From: DTYU01 sp040757355
Lineage (GTDB): Bacteria > Bacillota > Desulfotomaculia > Desulfotomaculales > Ammonificaceae
Direction: 5' to 3'
DNA length: 26,724 nucleotides
Assembly: GCA_040757355.1 (NCBI GenBank)
Contig: JBFLWY010000035.1
Span: 1-26,724, forward strand
Shown one piece after another: positions 14,474 through 22,386 of the stretch. The position numbers and the translations under genes were made by a program. Positions within the stretch are counted from its first letter, which is position 1. Every line of letters begins with the position of its first letter. The notes beneath the pieces were generated by a model. It saw nothing but the letters and a program-made list of their open reading frames with translations. It was not told the origin of the DNA and did not search any database.

Positions 14474-17400
14474 CTAAGCCCGGCGAACATTGCAAATGCA
14501 GGCCTTATACTCAGGAATCTGGGTATTAGCGTCGCCGATAGCCACCGTCAGAACATTCGCTGAAGCTCCAGACCCAAGACCCTGATATCCCCAGTGCCAA
14601 GGAAGGCCTACGATCTCGACTTCACGACCGTTAACCTTCACCGAGCCCATGTTAGGCGTAACACACACCTTGCATTTGATCTCGCCGCGCGCTGTGGATA
14701 CAACCACCGCATCCCCAGTGTTGACCTGTAACTTGGCAGCAAGTTTCGGTGAAATCTCAAGGAAGACTTCCGGCATCAGTTCAACCAGCCACGGACAGTT
14801 CCGTGTCACCGCACCGCTCTGGTAATGTTCGATCAACCGGAACGTGGTGAGGACATATGGATAACTGGAACTGGCTGTAGCCGCTACCTGATCGAAAGCA
14901 CCCTTACGTCTTAGAATAACCGGATTGAACTGTTGTTTGGACATCAAATTGCTTACCGGACTTTCGACGGGTTCGTAGTGCTCAGGGAGTGGTCCCTCTT
15001 TTAGCGCTGCAGCTCTTATTCCGTTCGCTGCACCGAAGAGCCGTCCCTGCCCTTCGGGCAGCATGATGAACGGTCCCGCCGCCGTCGTCGAAGGCGGTAT
15101 GGGTTGACCGGCGGCATCCTTTACCCCGAAGTCCGGAACATCGTTGGTAACCCATTTGCTCCCGTCCCAACTCAACAGAGTACGCGCCGGGTCCCACGGC
15201 TTGCCGGCGGGATCGCATGAACACCGGTTGTACACAATGCGCCGGTTTACCGGCCAGGCAAAGGCCCATTTGGGATAGAGTCCCAGCCCCGACTTATCGG
15301 TCCGGCTACGGCGCTTTGCCCCCTCTACTTTAAGCTCGCTATCCACAGCCCAGTATCCTGCATAGATCCAGCATCCACAGGCCGTGGAGCCGTCGGCCGC
15401 CAGCTTTGCAAAGGTTTCCAGTGCCTTGCCGTCTGCCACGATGTAACCGTTGATCTCGAGGGCAACTTTTGCAACATCGGGCTCGTCCGCCCCTGACTGA
15501 TCATAATCCCAGACCAGGTTCAGAACCGGGTCAGGGAACGTCCCGCCCGATTGGTATTCTTGTTTAATGGCTTTGAAGAGCCGGTCGGCAATCCAGAGAT
15601 CCGACTTTGCCTGACCGGGCGGCTTTACCGCCTCCCAGCGGTACTGCGCCCAGCGGCCGCTATTTGTAACGGTACCCTCCTTTTCGTAAGAAAATGCAGC
15701 CGGTAAAAGAAAAACTTCGGTCTTAATTTGTTTTGGATCTGCTCCCGGTGCCTTCCAAAAGGCTGCGGTTTCAGTTTCGAAAATGTCCACTGCCACCAGC
15801 CAGTCCAAATTCTCCATCGCCTGCTTTTGTGCCGTTACATTTGGGCCGCCGACTAGCGGGTTTTGTCCCCACGCAAAGAACCCTTTGACCTTCCCGTCGG
15901 CCATGTCCTGGAAGATTGAGACGTGATCATGAGATTTACCGTCAAGTTTCGGCAGCCAATCGAAGCAGAAGTCGTTCTCTTTGGTAGCGGCAGTGCCGTA
16001 CCACGCTTTCAGTTGACTGATCAGGAATTTCCCGGTGTTTGACCAGTAGCTGGTTTTCGGGACCTCTTTGTCAAGGTAGTCTTGGAGTTTGGTATGTTTT
16101 GTTGCATCGACCATGGCCAGGTAGCCGGGAAGCAGATGGAAAAGCATCGCCATATCGGTTGAGCCCTGTACGTTGGACTCGCCCCGCTGGGCGTTCACAC
16201 CGCCGCCGGCAATCCCGATGTTGCCGAGCAGCAACTGCAGCATGGCAATAGCGCGCACGTTCTGACTGCCGTACGTATGCTGGGTAATCCCCATTGCGTA
16301 CAGGACATTCCCTGCTTTACCAGGTTGGCCGGTTGAGCAGAAGGTTTCGCACACCTGACGGTAAACAGCCTCTGACACACCTGTGATCTGACAGACGGTT
16401 TCAACGGTGTAGCGGGATACGTACCTCTTCAATACCTGGAAAACGCAGTTGGGATTCGACAATGTTGAATCCTTCTTGATTTTTTCGCCATCCTTCTGGT
16501 ACTGCCAGGACTTGGTGTCATAAACGACCTTACCGTCCTTGACACTTGCTCCCGAAAACAGGCCGTCTTCAATCTTAAAGTCCGCATTGACAAGGTAGGA
16601 AGCGTTAGTATAGTTTACAATGTACTCGCGGTGGTAAAGTTTGTTCTCGATGGCGTAGTTGATCATTCCGAGAAGGAACGGGATATCCGTACCAGGGCGA
16701 ATTCGCGCGTAGATATCCGCCAATGCAGCACTTTTCGTAAAACGGGGATCGACTACGATCAGTTTCGTACCCCGTGTCTCCCGCCCCCGCAGTATCCAAC
16801 GCATTGCCATCGGGTGGCATTCGGCGGAATTCGAACCGATCATCATCACAACATCTGAGTTTTTGTAGTCGATAAAGTGGTTGGTCATTACTCCTCTTCC
16901 GAATGTATTGGCCAGACCGGCCACGGTTGAGGAGTGTCAGAGGCGGGCGTGGTGGTCAATGTTAATGACCCCGAGGCTCCTGAGCAGTTTATGAATTACG
17001 TAGTTTTCCTCGTTGTCTAAAGAGGCGCTTCCCAGGTGGGCGATTGCCTGAGTCCGGTTAACTGTTACACCTGCTGCATCAGTTTGCTCAAACGTTGCGT
17101 CGCGCGTCTGTTTTACCTTCTTGGCGATCTGTTTAATCGCCCAGTCCCAGTCTTTTACCTCCCACTTGGTGCCGCCCGGAGCGCGGTATAAAACGTTGGT
17201 GACCCGGCGCGGGTTGGGAACACGCTGCCCGTCCTGGTTTACTATAGTATTTGCATCGGAAATTGAGATGCCCTTCGGACAGAGGGCTCCTTCGTTGATG
17301 GGGTGGTCCGGATCGCCTTCAATGGACACAACAGTATTTCCTTCACTGTAAACGATCAACCCGCAGCCGCAGCCGCAATAAGCGCAAATCGAAGCCGTTT

Positions 17401-17539
17401 CTTTAGCACGCTTGAGTCGGTAAGACCCCGGTGCGGGAGCCGGCAACTCCGCCGCCGAGCCCGCCACCGGAATACCAACGACTCCTGCCGTCCCTAAACC
17501 CAATATTTTCAGGAAATCACGCCGGTTTAGAGTGGCCAT
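14474..17539 (-). CDS. fdhA: Formate dehydrogenase catalytic (alpha) subunit, selenocysteine-containing
   Basis: One 1021-residue protein read through an in-frame TGA at 16939–16937, which encodes selenocysteine 201. The surroundings HHARL-U-HSSTVAG match the Sec site of E. coli FdnG (ARV-U-HGPTVA), and the frame stays open on both sides. A Tat signal (RRDFLK, residues 6–11) shows export of the folded enzyme. The first [4Fe-4S] site is C52-x2-C55-x3-C59 with C87 in CPKG. Molybdopterin-binding regions follow, with a C-terminal molydopterin-dinucleotide domain (about 890–1015). The active site metal (Mo or W) is bound by Sec and two pterins; it oxidises formate to CO2. AAAGGAGG precedes the ATG by 6 bases. 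A conventional annotation would split it into two genes. Confidence 0.96.
16900..16939 (-). promoter_or_regulatory. Bacterial SECIS element of fdhA
   Basis: Directly after the UGA (16939–16937) the mRNA can fold with an apical stem GGCC (16922–16919) / GGCC (16913–16910) around the loop GGUCU (16918–16914). There are 18 bases between UGA and the loop, the same spacing and loop sequence as in E. coli fdhF, where SelB binds. This supports recoding rather than termination. Confidence 0.85.
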
Positions 17540-17751
17540 AACTTTCCTCCTTTCGGTGGTAGATTAACATCGGGGTACCGTGCTCTTATTTGAATTTACA
17601 CCCCCCTTTATACTGAAATTAAAATTCAACACTTCAGTTATGCCATACTTACCTAAATATGGGTAGACGCAAGAAAAGGGACTCTCAGTTAGGACAACAG
17701 TAAGTCAAAACACTGTTGGCATTTAGCGAAAAATGCTGATTATTATAATTA

Positions 17752-17780
17752 ATTGTAGAACACATTGTTCCTAATTTCAA
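17752..17780 (-). promoter_or_regulatory. Promoter of the fdh operon
   Basis: On the minus strand TTGAAA (17780–17775) and TACAAT (17757–17752) stand 17 bases apart, a good sigma-A pair in an A/T-rich stretch. Transcription would begin near 17745, with a leader of about 205 bases before the fdhA ATG. A GCATTT/AAATGC inverted repeat (17719–17736) lies just past the presumed start. Confidence 0.55.
17758..17770. promoter_or_regulatory. Candidate operator within the fdh promoter
   Basis: GAACA-CAT-TGTTC is a perfect 5-3-5 palindrome filling most of the spacer between the -35 and -10 boxes. A regulator bound there would block RNA polymerase. No regulator gene is in the window. Confidence 0.4.
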
Positions 17781-18212
17781 TACTTTTGTAGAATTTTTGC
17801 GAAAAAGAGAATAAATTGGAACCATTAGTCTATCTTTTTTTGTTAACAGAGACTAGTTTACTGTCAATTGCAAAAAGGTACCGGGTTGTATATCAACACA
17901 TAATTGTTATATTCTTCCTATTCGTCAATCAGAATTTGTGGTTGGGACCTGCTCCCTTAGTAGCGGCTTCATAGTCGTTGCATTGGTAGCCCACTACTGG
18001 TTTACTTTCTCCGGGAGAAAAAAGCTAACGATTGCAACGCACCGGGCAACAAACCGTTTGCGGTAAATGTCGAAATGTATCGTCCTTGCAAGATAGAAAT
18101 GATGAAGGTGTTTTGCGGAAAAAGGGTTGAATTTTTGTTTGAAAGGGTATTAGTGATGTTTTGTTATTGGTAACCTGATACAACTAGCTTTAGAATGCGT
18201 TCTCCTTTTAAA

Positions 18213-18242
18213 GACGGTCTTGTGCTAAAACTTAGCACCGTC
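18213..18242 (-). terminator. Hairpin ending the ddl–deoC unit
   Basis: An inner perfect stem GTGCTAA/TTAGCAC (18222–18238, 3-base loop) or an alternative outer stem GACGGT/ACCGTC (18213–18218 and 18237–18242), followed on the minus strand by TTTAAAAGG. It lies just past the small membrane peptide gene. Confidence 0.5.
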
Positions 18243-18252
18243 CCCGCGGCCC

Positions 18253-18327
18253 TCAAGGGGAAAAGAAACTCCACAGCGCTACCAAAACCACGGTTATCAG
18301 AATCAATACAATTACCTTCCAACTCAC
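18253..18327 (-). CDS. 24-residue single-pass membrane peptide downstream of deoC
   Basis: A GTG at 18327 lies 3 bases after the deoC stop and 8 bases after GGAGGGAG, a strong ribosome binding site inside the last deoC codons. It encodes MSWKVIVLILITVVLVALWS followed by FFSP and a TGA. A basic residue at position 4 is followed by about 17 hydrophobic residues ending in aromatic ones, a typical small membrane-spanning peptide. Function unknown; no family is recognised. Spacing suggests translation coupled to deoC, and a hairpin follows at once. The good ribosome binding site and the continuous hydrophobic helix argue that it is real. Confidence 0.5.
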   Translation of the reverse strand: MSWKVIVLILITVVLVALWSFFSP

Positions 18328-18330
18328 GTC

Positions 18331-19029
18331 CTATACTCCCTCCGGCTCCAAAATGGCATTGTCCCGCCACTGCTTGATGATCTGCACTCCTGAACTCGTG
18401 CCGATCCGGTTTGCACCGGCCGAGACCATTCGTAACGCGGTGGCCAGGTCCCGGATTCCTCCTGATGCCTTAACCCCCACAGCCCCCCCCACCGCATTCC
18501 TCAGCAGCCGGACGTCTTCGACGGTCGCACCGCCCGGCCCAAATCCGGTTGACGTCTTAACGAAACCAGCGCCCCGGCTCACTGCAACCCGGCATCCGAG
18601 GAGCTTCTCGTTGTCCGTAAGGAGTGCGGTTTCAAGGATTATTTTAACCGTTGCATCGCCCCGGACACTTCGTGCGGACGCAACCACCTCACCCACTTCG
18701 CCCTCTAAATAGGTGACATCACCTTCTTTTAAAGCCCCCAGGTTTATTACCATATCAAACTCAACCGCCCCGTCGGAGGCCGCCTGTTTCGCCTCAGCAG
18801 CCTTCCCGGCAACGCTGGTCGCCCCCAAGGGGAAACCGATCACAGTACAGACCTTAACCGGAGACCCCTGGAGCTCTCGCGCCGCCAGCGCCACGTATGC
18901 GGAATTCACGCACACCGCGCCGAAGCCGCACTCCTCCGCTTCGCGGCAGAGTTTCCGTATATCCCCCCGGGTAGCATCGGCACGCAGCAGCGTATGGTCG
19001 ATCATCCGGGCGAACGTTTCGCGGGTCAA
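18331..19029 (-). CDS. deoC: Deoxyribose-phosphate aldolase
   Basis: Cleaves 2-deoxyribose 5-phosphate to acetaldehyde and glyceraldehyde 3-phosphate in deoxynucleoside breakdown. 232 residues; IDHTLLRADAT at the start, D92 in FDMVINLG, the Schiff-base lysine K158 in FVKTSTGFGPGG and the second lysine K187 in VKASGGIR are all present, so the enzyme should be active. The TTG at 19029 has no good ribosome binding site. An in-frame CTG at 19050 sits 8 bases after a perfect AGGAGG (19064–19059) and would add seven residues (MDAKRLQ). The true start may therefore be CTG. It follows ddl closely and is probably cotranscribed. Confidence 0.95.
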   Translation of the reverse strand: MTRETFARMIDHTLLRADATRGDIRKLCREAEECGFGAVCVNSAYVALAARELQGSPVKVCTVIGFPLGATSVAGKAAEAKQAASDGAVEFDMVINLGALKEGDVTYLEGEVGEVVASARSVRGDATVKIILETALLTDNEKLLGCRVAVSRGAGFVKTSTGFGPGGATVEDVRLLRNAVGGAVGVKASGGIRDLATALRMVSAGANRIGTSSGVQIIKQWRDNAILEPEGV

Positions 19030-19053
19030 CTGTAACCGTTTCGCGTCCAGCAG

Positions 19054-19980
19054 CTATTCCTCCTGTCCAAGAGCGAGTGAGACCAACCGTTCTACAAGAT
19101 CGCCGAAGGGTATCCCGGCGGCCCGCGCCGCATCGGGGAAAAGGCTGACTTCGGTAAGCCCGGGAATAGTGTTCACCTCGAGGACGTAAGGCTGCAAATC
19201 GCTTCCGACTATGAAATCCACGCGGGAAAATCCCTTACACCCAAGGAGTTTGTAAGCGGCAAGCGCGATTTCCGAGATACGTGCCTGGACCGCATCGGGA
19301 ATGCGAGGGGGTATCAGGTGGTCGCTCATACCCGGCGTATACTTAGCCTCATAATCGTACACCCCTTTAGTCGAGGTTATTTCAATTAAGGGGAGTACGA
19401 CCGGCCGCGCATTCCCAAGCACCGATGCCGTTACTTCGGTGCCGGCAATGAACTCCTCCACCAGCACCGACGGGTCGTATCGGAACGCGTCTTCTATCGC
19501 CGGCACAAGCTTTTCCTCCTTACGGACGACGGCCATGCCTACCGAGGAACCCTGTGTCGCAGGTTTAACAACAAGCGGCAAGTTCATTTTTCTTATGACA
19601 TCCGCCGTTTGGGAAAGATCCCAAGAGCCTGCATTCAGGTTCATAAAGCGCGGCGTCGGCAGGCCTTCCGAAATCAGCAGCCGCTTCGTTGCCACCTTGT
19701 CCATAGCGAGCGCGCTTGCAAGAATCCCGGGACCGGTGTAGGGGATTTCCATGATCTCCAGGAGGCCCTGGATGCTCCCGTCCTCTCCGCCCTTACCGTG
19801 CAGGGCGATAAAAGCCACGTCCGCCCGCTCTGCCTGCAACTGTTGAGCCACGTCCGGCCCGACGTCGATTTTTACCGCATCCCGGCCCTTTTCAACCAGT
19901 GCCTGATAAACAGCTTCCCCGGACTTTAAAGATATTTCCCGCTCTGCAGATCGTCCTCCGAGCAGCACGGCAACCCGCAC
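19054..19980 (-). CDS. ddl: D-alanine–D-alanine ligase
   Basis: Makes the D-Ala-D-Ala dipeptide for peptidoglycan precursors. 308 residues with the ATP-grasp layout. E13 in SAEREIS, the serine loop GSSVGMA, the K213-Y214 pair in YDYEAKY and the C-terminal LEVNTIPGLTEVSLFP are intact. The tyrosine in the omega loop (equivalent to Y216 of E. coli DdlB) indicates a D-Ala-D-Ala rather than D-Ala-D-Lac ligase, so precursors should be vancomycin-sensitive. The GTG start has GGGAGG 8 bases upstream. It leads the ddl–deoC unit and diverges from the SpoIID-type gene. Confidence 0.97.
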   Translation of the reverse strand: MRVAVLLGGRSAEREISLKSGEAVYQALVEKGRDAVKIDVGPDVAQQLQAERADVAFIALHGKGGEDGSIQGLLEIMEIPYTGPGILASALAMDKVATKRLLISEGLPTPRFMNLNAGSWDLSQTADVIRKMNLPLVVKPATQGSSVGMAVVRKEEKLVPAIEDAFRYDPSVLVEEFIAGTEVTASVLGNARPVVLPLIEITSTKGVYDYEAKYTPGMSDHLIPPRIPDAVQARISEIALAAYKLLGCKGFSRVDFIVGSDLQPYVLEVNTIPGLTEVSLFPDAARAAGIPFGDLVERLVSLALGQEE

Positions 19981-20117
19981 CCTACGCGCCTCCCTAACGC
20001 TTTTCTTCTCAGTCTATTCTGTCTCACCACTGGAAATCCCTCTCCTGTTCGACCGAAATTTTATCAGCTATAAATCTTCTCCCAGAGGGGAACCATATCC
20101 CAAAAGGAGGGTACGCC

Positions 20118-21104
20118 ATGCAGAGTATTGAAACCAAAGTCAGCCTCAGGATTTTGACCATGATTCTCCTGAGTGTCATCTTAGTCTGCCTTGCCACCGG
20201 GTGTACCACGGAAGGGCTCCGCAAACCGGTACCGCGCCCGGACATTCCCGAAGAGATCAGCCGGGGACCGGGTAAGGAACCTCGAATTAAGGTTTTTGTC
20301 ACCGAGACCAAAACCATACAAGAGATGCCGCTGGAGGAGTATGTGATGAACACGGTGGCCGGTGAGATGAAGAACTGGTTCCCGCCGGAGGCTTTGGCCG
20401 CGCAGGCTATCCTGGCACGCACCTATACGCTCAGGTTTGTCGAAATAAAGAAGCATTCGGACCTAAACCCGTCCGCCCACATATCCACCTCCTTTGAAGA
20501 GGCTCAGGCCTGGAACCCTGATAACGTCAATAATCGCGTTCGTTCAGCCGTGCAGGCGACGCAGGGTAAGGTGGTGGTCTACGGCGGCAGGTACATTAAC
20601 GCCTGGTTCCACTCCCATGCAGGGGGCCTGACCGCTACAGCCAAGGAAGGCCTCAACTACGAGTACCCGGAACCGCCGTATACGCAGGTGGTCAGATCGG
20701 GCGAAGGGCCGACCGCCCCAAAAGAGTTCAACCGCTGGCGTGCCGTTTTCACCAAGCAGGAGGTAGTAAGGGCTTTCCAGAAAATCGGGACACAGCCGGG
20801 CGATTTCAGTTCGATTACGGTTAGCCAAAGAGGTCCTTCAGGCCGCGCGGTCCGGATCCGGGCGGGCAGCGCTGAGGTCCACGCCGCAGACCTGCGGACG
20901 GCTTTGGGCAGCACGGAGATGAAATCCACCATGCTGACAAGCGCACGCGTGGAAGGAGATAAAGTCATCCTGGAAGGGAAAGGGTTCGGCCACGGGGTCG
21001 GCATGAGTCAGTGGGGCGCGCTGGAAATGGCCCGCCGGGGCAAAAACGCGGAGGAGATAATAAGACACTATTTCAAGAATGTCGATATCGTGAAGTTGTG
21101 GTAG
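20118..21104 (+). CDS. SpoIID/LytB-domain lipoprotein (putative lytic transglycosylase)
   Basis: 328 residues with a lipoprotein signal: hydrophobic segment at 10–26 and lipobox LATGC with C29. The SpoIID domain follows: IQEMPLEEYVMNTVAGEM, then FPPEALAAQAILARTYTL; E83 corresponds to the catalytic glutamate of Bacillus SpoIID. The conserved end GKGFGHGVGMSQWGALEMA is present. SpoIID cuts peptidoglycan glycan strands during engulfment, and LytB is an amidase enhancer; a lipoprotein form may be either. The ATG has AGGAGG 7 bases upstream. Its TAG stop directly abuts the stop of moaA on the other strand. Confidence 0.9.
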   Translation: MQSIETKVSLRILTMILLSVILVCLATGCTTEGLRKPVPRPDIPEEISRGPGKEPRIKVFVTETKTIQEMPLEEYVMNTVAGEMKNWFPPEALAAQAILARTYTLRFVEIKKHSDLNPSAHISTSFEEAQAWNPDNVNNRVRSAVQATQGKVVVYGGRYINAWFHSHAGGLTATAKEGLNYEYPEPPYTQVVRSGEGPTAPKEFNRWRAVFTKQEVVRAFQKIGTQPGDFSSITVSQRGPSGRAVRIRAGSAEVHAADLRTALGSTEMKSTMLTSARVEGDKVILEGKGFGHGVGMSQWGALEMARRGKNAEEIIRHYFKNVDIVKLW

Positions 21105-22073
21105 CTACCCGCCGATTCGGGACATCACGCCGGGCATCGCCGGCATTGACTTTTGTTTTGATTTCCTCCTTATGGCCTTGGCTATGAGTTCTGCCAGTTC
21201 TTCCAAACCGGCGCCGCCGCGTAGCGGTCCTTTAATATCCAACTCCCCGTCCCCGAAAAGGCAAGGTTTGAGCCTCCCTGCCGCCGTCAGACGAAGCCGG
21301 TTGCACCTGGAGCAGATATGCTCACTTACACCGCTGATGAACCCTATGGTTCCTGGTGCTTCCCCGATGCGATAATACGTTGCGGGCCCGCTTCCGGTAG
21401 GTTTCTGCACTTCTGTCAACGATCCGAAAGTGGTTTCGAGCCGGTCCCGGACTTCAACCGTTGGGACGAACCCGCCTTCGGCCCATTCTTTGGCCGGTCC
21501 GAACGGCATCAGTTCAATGAATCTCAAGTGTACGGGTAGTCTCAGGGTGAGCTGCGCAAGGTCGACCACCTCGTCCTCGTTAAAGCCCCTTATCACTACC
21601 GTGTTCAGCTTTACCGGGTGGAGTTTGTGCGTAAGTGCGGCATCAATCCCGCGCCAGACGTCGCCGAGGACACCGCCCCTGGTGACCCAGTGATACCGCT
21701 CCGGTTTCAAGGTGTCCAAACTGATGTTCACCCGTCTCAGACCCTCATCTTTCAACTCCTGTACATGGGAAGCGAGGAGAACCCCGTTAGTGGTCAAGGC
21801 CAGGTCATCGATCTCCGGAATGTCACTCAGCATCGCCACCAGGCGGACCAAGCCCTGGCGGATCAAAGGTTCACCGCCGGTAAGTCGGACCTTTCTCACC
21901 CCAACGAGCGTCGAAGCGCGGACTACTCTGTAAATCTCCTCGAGTCTTAGAATTTCTGCATGGGGCGACAGCGGCACGCCTTCCGGGGGCAAACAGTACC
22001 GGCACCGGAGGTTGCACCGGTCAGTAACGGAGACCCGGAGGTAGTTAATTTCGCGCCGGTAGTTGTCCTGCAA
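21105..22073 (-). CDS. moaA: GTP 3',8-cyclase MoaA
   Basis: A radical SAM enzyme of the first step of molybdenum cofactor synthesis. From the TTG at 22073 it has 322 residues: GGGGAGGG ends 7 bases upstream and the protein then starts MQDNYRREINYLRVSVTDRC, the normal MoaA beginning. A frame open to 22169 would add 32 residues foreign to the family. The SAM cluster is C20-x3-C24-x2-C27 and the second cluster C254-x2-C257 with C271. RLTGGEPL and the C-terminal Gly-Gly are also typical. It supplies the cofactor used by FdhA. It stands alone; other moa/moe genes are not in the window. Confidence 0.96.
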   Translation of the reverse strand: MQDNYRREINYLRVSVTDRCNLRCRYCLPPEGVPLSPHAEILRLEEIYRVVRASTLVGVRKVRLTGGEPLIRQGLVRLVAMLSDIPEIDDLALTTNGVLLASHVQELKDEGLRRVNISLDTLKPERYHWVTRGGVLGDVWRGIDAALTHKLHPVKLNTVVIRGFNEDEVVDLAQLTLRLPVHLRFIELMPFGPAKEWAEGGFVPTVEVRDRLETTFGSLTEVQKPTGSGPATYYRIGEAPGTIGFISGVSEHICSRCNRLRLTAAGRLKPCLFGDGELDIKGPLRGGAGLEELAELIAKAIRRKSKQKSMPAMPGVMSRIGG

Positions 22074-22386
22074 AAACAAACCCTCCCCGATAAAACGGCA
22101 CCGCCGTATACGCACGGCCACAGCTGACACAGCCGCATTGCCAACGGCCTTTCCACATTCTGAATTCACGCGTTTTACGCTTTATTCGACAAAACAAGGG
22201 CGTTTCCTTTTTCGGTTGGTGCACTCGCAGTGCAGGGATGAAATACTTAGCGGGAAAGCGAAAGTATGGAAGGTAAACATCTGAGACACCCTGCTGTTTT
22301 GTTTCCCGTTTCAACTATGTCTGGGTCACCTTGGTCTGAGGGTAGACTCTAAATCCTTCCTTCACCAGCTTCGCTTGCCACGCACG
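22074..22386. other. Intergenic region upstream of moaA
   Basis: 313 bp without a supported gene. It holds a perfect 6-bp hairpin TGCACT-CGC-AGTGCA (22220–22234) and a small GCCGT/ACGGC stem in the moaA leader (near 22103–22118). A Moco riboswitch could not be confirmed. No convincing promoter or terminator is seen. Confidence 0.4.

Larger units (their letters stand above)
17540..18212. other. Long A/T-rich non-coding region upstream of fdhA
   Basis: About 670 bp without a supported gene. Besides the fdh promoter and operator it holds a TTTCTCC-G-GGAGAAA palindrome (18006–18020) and a distant CGTTGCA/TGCAACG inverted pair (around 17977 and 18033). I looked for a sigma-54 site and for a known riboswitch and could support neither. 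The size suggests further regulatory sites. Confidence 0.4.

Noticed and set aside
16937..16939. TGA as a true stop dividing fdhA into two genes or a pseudogene
   Set aside because: Sec context, SECIS hairpin and undisturbed frame on both sides favour recoding; the supposed second gene would lack a ribosome binding site.
17941..18090. Sigma-54 promoter upstream of fdhA, as in E. coli fdhF
   Set aside because: No GG-N10-GC pair with the needed context was found on the minus strand.
18101..18175. Short plus-strand frame beginning ATGATGAAG
   Set aside because: About 24 codons without a ribosome binding site and no recognisable composition.
22074..22169. Longer moaA with 32 extra N-terminal residues
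   Set aside because: The extension is not MoaA-like and GGGGAGGG points to the TTG at 22073.
22074..22340. Moco riboswitch upstream of moaA
   Set aside because: Some stems are present but I could not match the consensus by eye; a covariance model search would decide.
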